DNA of 9,042 bases from Pirellulales bacterium (GTDB lineage: Bacteria; Planctomycetota; Planctomycetia; Pirellulales; Thermoguttaceae), in assembly GCA_030605745.1 (NCBI GenBank), contig JAUWHT010000435.1:1-9042 (forward strand). Reading direction: 5' to 3'. The notes under the pieces were generated by a model. It did not search any database. It was given only the letters and a program-made list of their open reading frames with translations, and was not told where the DNA came from. A program made the translations under genes and the position numbers. Below are positions 6,273-9,042 of the stretch, piece by piece. Each line of letters opens with the position of its first letter. Within the stretch, counting starts at the first letter, position 1.

Positions 6273-7382
6273 ATGCTCAATCCACAATTCCTCCCCGCCG
6301 GCCTGCTGTTGATCGCGCTGGTTGCGGCTTTGCCGGCGGCTGCCGCCGAACTCGACTCGAAGACCTATCAACAGACGGTTGATCGGGCTATCCGGTTCCT
6401 GCGGACCAAGGGACAAGCGCCCGACGGCTCGTACGCCGCGTTCACCGGGCCGGGCGTGACCGCGGTAGTCACCACCGGCATCATGCGCCACGGCCGGAGT
6501 CCCGGCGACCCGCTGGTAGCCAGGAGCCTCAAGTATCTCGAAACGTTCGTCCGTCCGGACGGCGGCATCTACAAGAAAGACAATCTCTACCGCAACTACG
6601 AAACCTGCCTAGCGCTGCTCTGCTTTGCCGAGGCCAACCGCGACGGCCGGTACGATAAGCTCATCAAAAATGCCCAAGCGTTCCTCAAGGGCATCCAGTG
6701 GGACCAGGACGAAGGGCACAACCGCAGCAGCTACAGTTTCGGCGGGGCCGGTTACGGAAAGCACAAGCGGCCCGACCTGTCGAACACCAGCTTTTTGATC
6801 GACGCCCTTCGAGCGGCCGGCAGCGGACCTGACGACGAAGCCGTCAAGAAAGCACTTGTCTTCGTCTCCCGATGCCAGAACCTGGAAACCGAACACAATA
6901 CTACCAAGTTCAGTTCGAAGAACCCCGACGGCGGCTTCTATTACACCGTGGCCGCCGGCGGCGGCAGCAAGGCCGGCCAAACGCCCGCCGGCGGGCTGCG
7001 AAGCTACGGCTCGATGACATACGCCGGACTGAAAAGCATGATCTACGCCGGCCTCCAACCCGACGATCCACGCGTAAAAGCGGTCGTCAAGTGGATACAG
7101 AAACACTACGGCCTCGATTCCAACCCGGGGCTAGGCAATGCCGGGCTGTACTACTACTACCACACCTTCGCCAAGGCACTCGACGCGATGGGCCTGGAGG
7201 TGATCGAAGATGCCGACGGCGTGAAACACAATTGGCGCCGCGAGTTGCTCAAAGAACTCGTCCGCCGGCAACGTCCCGACGGCTCCTGGATCAACAAAAA
7301 CGCCCGCTGGCTCGAAGGCGATCCCAGCCTGGTCACCGGATACGCCTTGTTGGCCCTTTCCTACTGCCGCCCGGAGGAGTAG
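6273..7382 (+). CDS. Secreted prenyltransferase/squalene-oxidase-repeat (alpha/alpha toroid) protein
   Basis: This 369-residue protein opens with a Sec signal (hydrophobic 9-20, probable cleavage after AAAA at residue 25). Repeated helix-plus-PDG units follow: APDGSYAAF (about 49-56), RPDGGIY (94-100), NPDGGFYY and RPDGSW near the C-terminus, with helical stretches such as ETCLALLCFAEA, SMTYAGLKSMIYAGL and VTGYALLALSY. This is the alpha/alpha toroid fold of terpenoid cyclases and protein prenyltransferases. The DXDD catalytic acid of squalene-hopene cyclases is not visible and the length is about half of those enzymes, so cyclase activity is unlikely. A periplasmic binding or structural role is an inference. 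The ATG at 6273 is preferred over an in-frame ATG at 6228 because it places the signal peptide at the N-terminus and has GAGG 6 nt upstream. It is probably co-transcribed with groES. Confidence 0.88.
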   Translation: MLNPQFLPAGLLLIALVAALPAAAAELDSKTYQQTVDRAIRFLRTKGQAPDGSYAAFTGPGVTAVVTTGIMRHGRSPGDPLVARSLKYLETFVRPDGGIYKKDNLYRNYETCLALLCFAEANRDGRYDKLIKNAQAFLKGIQWDQDEGHNRSSYSFGGAGYGKHKRPDLSNTSFLIDALRAAGSGPDDEAVKKALVFVSRCQNLETEHNTTKFSSKNPDGGFYYTVAAGGGSKAGQTPAGGLRSYGSMTYAGLKSMIYAGLQPDDPRVKAVVKWIQKHYGLDSNPGLGNAGLYYYYHTFAKALDAMGLEVIEDADGVKHNWRRELLKELVRRQRPDGSWINKNARWLEGDPSLVTGYALLALSYCRPEE

Positions 7383-7390
7383 GGGAGAGG

Positions 7391-7418
7391 GGAGAGTGGA
7401 GAGTGGAGAGTGGAGAGT
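7391..7418 (+). repeat. Tandem heptad array (GGAGAGT, four perfect units)
   Basis: Four perfect copies of GGAGAGT follow a degenerate purine-rich lead-in that starts immediately after the toroid gene stop codon (TAG, 7380-7382). The array therefore forms the start of that transcript's 3' untranslated region. A further two-unit heptad repeat (GAGTACC, GAGTACT) lies at 7479-7492. Confidence 0.9.
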
Positions 7419-7494
7419 TGTCAGGCATCAGTTGTCGGAGATCAATAAGTAACGCTCAAATTTCAGCTATTCAGCACTGAGTACCGAGTACTCC

Positions 7495-7536
7495 CCACTA
7501 TCCACTATCCACTATCCACTAACCACTAACCACTTT
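7495..7536. repeat. Tandem heptad array overlapping the deacetylase stop codon
   Basis: Six 7-bp units run CCACTAT x3, CCACTAA x2, CCACTTT. On the minus strand these read as (WWAGTGG)n, one base per unit different from the AGAGTGG reading of the array at 7391-7418. The deacetylase stop codon (complement of 7519-7521) and its last four codons (VVSG) lie inside the array, so the repeat supplies the end of the protein. The two arrays are inverted relative to each other between convergent genes and could pair with one mismatch per heptad. Confidence 0.9.
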
Positions 7537-8460
7537 GACCATTTCGGCCAGGTGGACCTCAATGTTGTCGGCCAGGACTTGCGGGTCGTAGCCACCTTCC
7601 AAGACGCTGATCAGCCGGCCGCCGGCGTGTGTGTCGGCCACGTCCAGCACGGCACTTGTCAGCGAGGTGTAGTCCTCGGTCTCCAAGCCGAGGTTGCCCA
7701 CCGGGTCCAGGCGATGGGCGTCGAAGCCGGCACTGATGAAGACCAACTGCGGCTTGATCTTCCGGGCGAATTTCTCCAACCGGTCGGTGAATATCGCCAG
7801 GTAGTCTTTGCGCGAGGTGCCGAACTCGACCGGCAGGTTCAGCGTAGCGCCCAGCCCGGCGCCGCCGCCGGTCTCGCTCGAGTCGCCGGTACCCGGATAG
7901 AAGGGCCAGCGATGGATCGACAGGTAACCGACCCGGGGGTCTTCCCAGAAGGTGGCCTGTGTCCCGTTGCCGTGGTGTACGTCCCAATCGACGATCAGTA
8001 CCCGATCCAGGTCCAACTCGTCGGTGGCCGTTTTGGCGGCGATGGCCACGTTGTTGAACAGGCAGAAGCCCATCGCCCGGTTGACCATCGCATGATGGCC
8101 CGGCGGCCGGACCAGGCACATCGCCCGGGTGGCTTCGCCGCGAACCAAACGTTTGGCCGCGTCGCAGACGGCTCCGGCGGCCATCAGGGCCACATGGTAG
8201 GAGGCGGGACTAACGACCGTGTCGGCCTCGATGTCACCGCCGCCCGACTTGGCCAGGGCCCAGATTTGGCCGACATAGCCGGGCGAGTGCACCCGGGCAA
8301 GCCGCCGCTGCGAGACCGGTTTGAATTTGGGCCTGCGGCATTGCCCGGCCAGTCCGGCCTGTTCGAGCCGCCCGCAGAGCCCGCGGAGCCGGTCAGCCCG
8401 CTCCGGATGATGGCCCGTCTCGTGGTCCAAAAAGCAGGGATCGCTATACAGCAGCGTCAT
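7519..8460 (-). CDS. Histone deacetylase-family (class II-like) zinc amidohydrolase
   Basis: Family members remove acetyl or acyl groups from lysine or from small amines such as polyamines, using Zn2+, in the cytoplasm. The 313-residue length is typical of bacterial members. The charge-relay His pair is in RPPGHHA (His122, His123). The metal ligands are visible in DWDVHHGNGTQ (Asp160, His162) and SAGFDAH (Asp247). The transition-state Tyr is in LEGGYD (Tyr291). GFCLFNNVA (131-139) and the HPERADRL N-terminal motif (18-25) are also standard. All catalytic residues are present, so the enzyme should be active. The substrate cannot be told from the sequence. The ATG at 8460 gives the family N-terminus directly (LLYSD..FLDHETG). 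No strong Shine-Dalgarno sequence is seen. No acetoin or polyamine genes are nearby. Its C-terminal codons come from a heptad repeat array. Confidence 0.94.
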   Translation of the reverse strand: MTLLYSDPCFLDHETGHHPERADRLRGLCGRLEQAGLAGQCRRPKFKPVSQRRLARVHSPGYVGQIWALAKSGGGDIEADTVVSPASYHVALMAAGAVCDAAKRLVRGEATRAMCLVRPPGHHAMVNRAMGFCLFNNVAIAAKTATDELDLDRVLIVDWDVHHGNGTQATFWEDPRVGYLSIHRWPFYPGTGDSSETGGGAGLGATLNLPVEFGTSRKDYLAIFTDRLEKFARKIKPQLVFISAGFDAHRLDPVGNLGLETEDYTSLTSAVLDVADTHAGGRLISVLEGGYDPQVLADNIEVHLAEMVKVVSG

Positions 8461-8482
8461 CGGTCATGCCCTTATTGAGACT

Positions 8483-8513
8483 ATTATCTCTACTCTACGC
8501 CGATCCGTGGCAA
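8483..8513 (-). promoter_or_regulatory. Weak candidate promoter of the deacetylase gene
   Basis: On the minus strand TTGCCA (8508-8513, 5/6) and GATAAT (8483-8488, 5/6) are separated by 19 bp, longer than optimal. The distance to the ATG at 8460 is suitable for a short leader. Confidence 0.3.
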
Positions 8514-8580
8514 CGAGAAAGGGGGCGGAAAGACTGGATTATCTCGGCCGGACAATTCCGGCGACTCTGGATTCGGGTGG

Positions 8581-8608
8581 TTGACAGGGTTGTAGGGATG
8601 AGTATAAT
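8581..8608 (+). promoter_or_regulatory. Perfect-consensus sigma-70 promoter P1
   Basis: TTGACA at 8581-8586 and TATAAT at 8603-8608 both match the consensus exactly, with 16-bp spacing. Transcription would start at about 8615, directly at the edge of the palindrome 8616-8667. No protein gene follows on this strand for at least 400 bp. Confidence 0.65.
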
Positions 8609-8615
8609 CGAAGTT

Positions 8616-8667
8616 GTAACGCTGGCGTCCCGCCGGCTGTATTGTGCCGGCGAGACGCCGGCGTTAC
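8616..8667. repeat. Palindromic repeat of a third family
   Basis: Two 22-bp arms (8616-8637 and 8646-8667) are reverse complements at 20 of 22 positions and enclose an 8-bp loop (TGTATTGT). Arms start and end with GTAACGC...GCGTTAC. In RNA both mismatches on one strand become G-U pairs, so the hairpin would be very stable. It sits between two strong promoters, at the expected start point of the first. Confidence 0.85.
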
Positions 8668-8674
8668 GGGATGC

Positions 8675-8703
8675 TTGACACCCAAGATACGATCTGGTAA
8701 AAT
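8675..8703 (+). promoter_or_regulatory. Near-consensus sigma-70 promoter P2
   Basis: TTGACA at 8675-8680 (6/6) and TAAAAT at 8698-8703 (5/6) are separated by exactly 17 bp. The predicted start is at about 8710, practically at the ATGATG at 8711. It lies just right of the palindrome and in the same direction as P1. Confidence 0.65.
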
Positions 8704-8709
8704 AGCCGC

Positions 8710-8892
8710 ATGATGAAAGTTCCCGCTATCCACCGCCCCATCCAGCGTCTTGGTACGTGTGCCTGTTGAGTAGCCTGGCCTACTCGGTCGAGTCGGATTT
8801 GCCGAAAGGAAAAAAGTGGAAATTGATTTGGAACGTGGGGGATTTCCGATGCGCCGGCCCCTACACGATTTTATCTCTGTAGGGGCCGTTTG
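8710..8892 (+). ncRNA. Candidate small non-coding RNA
   Basis: A transcript from P2 would run about 180 nt to the strong hairpin at 8855-8888. It contains no convincing protein gene. The ATGATG at its start opens only 18 codons before TGA, and another frame from a GTG at about 8756 gives about 41 residues unlike anything I know. Internal pairing is visible: GAGTAG/CTACTC with a 6-nt loop, and GGAAAT/ATTTCC. Length and promoter strength recall 6S-type or other abundant RNAs, but I see no diagnostic motif of 6S, SRP, tmRNA or RNase P RNA. It could instead be an attenuated leader of a gene beyond the window, or a leaderless mRNA for a tiny peptide. Confidence 0.4.
8855..8888 (+). terminator. Strong hairpin, probable intrinsic terminator or attenuator
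   Basis: An 11-bp perfect stem (CGGCCCCTACA at 8855-8865 with TGTAGGGGCCG at 8878-8888) encloses a 12-nt loop and is followed by TTTGTC. The U-tract is short, so it may be a partial terminator or attenuator, or an RNA-stabilising 3' hairpin. Confidence 0.55.
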
Positions 8893-8915
8893 TCAACAGG
8901 GATTTTGGGTTTTGT

Positions 8916-8945
8916 TTGAAACGGTCGTAAGTTTTGTGCTATCCT
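8916..8945 (+). promoter_or_regulatory. Possible extended -10 promoter near the right edge
   Basis: TTGAAA at 8916-8921 (5/6) is followed after 18 bp by TATCCT (8940-8945, 4/6), with a TG one base upstream giving an extended -10 (TGCTATCCT). It overlaps the left arm of the structured element at 8938-9004, so only one of the two readings may be right. It would drive a gene beyond the window. Confidence 0.35.
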
Positions 8946-9004
8946 TGAATTGCCTGGTGAAACGGAAGCAGGCTCTGCGGGGACGCAACCTGCCTAGGGA
9001 TAGC
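8938..9004 (+). other. Structured leader-like element (riboswitch-like or cis-regulatory candidate)
   Basis: GCTATCC (8938-8944) pairs perfectly with GGATAGC (8998-9004) as an outer helix. Inside, GCAGG (8968-8972) pairs with CCTGC (8989-8993), enclosing an internal loop and GCG-GGGA-CGC (8977-8986), a GNRA-type tetraloop hairpin. A competing helix, GCCTG (8952-8956) with CAGGC (8969-8973), would exclude the GCAGG/CCTGC one, as in a switching RNA. It lies at the right position for the 5' leader of a gene outside the window. The class is not recognised. Confidence 0.35.
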
Positions 9005-9007
9005 CGA

Positions 9008-9029
9008 GCCGAGGGTGCGCCGAGGGTGC
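9008..9029. repeat. Tandem 11-bp duplication
   Basis: GCCGAGGGTGC is present twice in perfect tandem directly after the structured element, followed by ATCGGGCC. Part of another stem or a local duplication. Confidence 0.8.
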
Positions 9030-9042
9030 ATCGGGCCTCTGG

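Noticed and set aside
7552..8478. Long open frame of 308 codons on the plus strand
   Set aside because: It is antisense to the deacetylase gene, whose catalytic motifs are all intact. Its translation has no recognisable domain and reflects high-GC codon bias.
8547..8562. Small hairpin GCCGGA-CAAT-TCCGGC upstream of P1
   Set aside because: A 6-bp stem in GC-rich DNA is expected by chance and lacks a T-tract or other context.
8711..8767. Leaderless 18-codon ORF starting ATGATG at P2
   Set aside because: It is too short to support and resembles no known peptide; kept only as an alternative reading of the small RNA.
8710..8892. SRP, 6S, tmRNA or RNase P RNA
   Set aside because: No SRP GGAA-AGCAG helix, no tRNA-like ends, no RNase P core motif, and no clear long terminal helix as in 6S RNA.
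8938..9042. Standard c-di-GMP-I or cobalamin riboswitch
   Set aside because: Short motif matches exist (GGGACGCAA; GGTGAAA and CGCAAC), but the two-helix layout with GAAA loop and receptor, or the B12-box sequence, cannot be placed in the available length.

Overview
The window looks like a piece of a GC-rich chromosome from a member of the Planctomycetota, probably a Pirellulales/Thermoguttaceae-like lineage. I infer this from recognised protein types, not from a database search. They are a degenerate J-domain membrane protein of a type I associate with planctomycetes, a lipoprotein cytochrome with a Glu/Pro spacer, a groES without groEL, a secreted alpha/alpha-toroid protein, a class II HDAC-like deacetylase, and small orphan antitoxin-like genes. 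No phage, transposase, CRISPR array, tRNA or rRNA gene is visible.

Layout, left to right. 1-63: part of a palindromic repeat. 94-1029 (-): lipoprotein with one C-terminal c-type heme site. 1056-1164: second, complete copy of the palindromic repeat, with a 9-bp direct repeat on each side. 1273-2346 (+): purM. 2386-2586 (-): orphan DUF433 antitoxin-like gene. 2727-2843 (+): very short, probably truncated ORF with its own promoter. 2918-3038: nested inverted repeat of a second family. 3122-5602 (-): 826-residue protein with a J-like domain, one membrane helix, a helical region and two C-type-lectin-like domains. Its 5' end overprints, in another frame, a truncated antitoxin-like gene at 5525-5693. 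5951-6238 (+): groES, then 6273-7382 (+), the secreted toroid protein, probably in one operon. 7519-8460 (-): deacetylase, convergent with the toroid gene. 8461-9042: no convincing protein gene, but two near-consensus sigma-70 promoters, a third-family palindrome between them, a candidate small RNA ending in a strong hairpin, and a structured leader-like element at the right edge.

The genes do not form one pathway. purM is purine biosynthesis, groES is chaperone function, the HDAC-like enzyme is probably amide hydrolysis or deacetylation, and three proteins act at or outside the membrane (heme lipoprotein, lectin protein, toroid protein).

The most interesting signals lie between the genes: three separate palindromic repeat families; tandem arrays that all use a 7-bp unit and abut or overlap stop codons; the double promoter and putative small RNA at the right end; and the frame-shifted gene junction at about 5525. 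All RNA and regulatory calls rest on reading by eye, without folding software or homology search.
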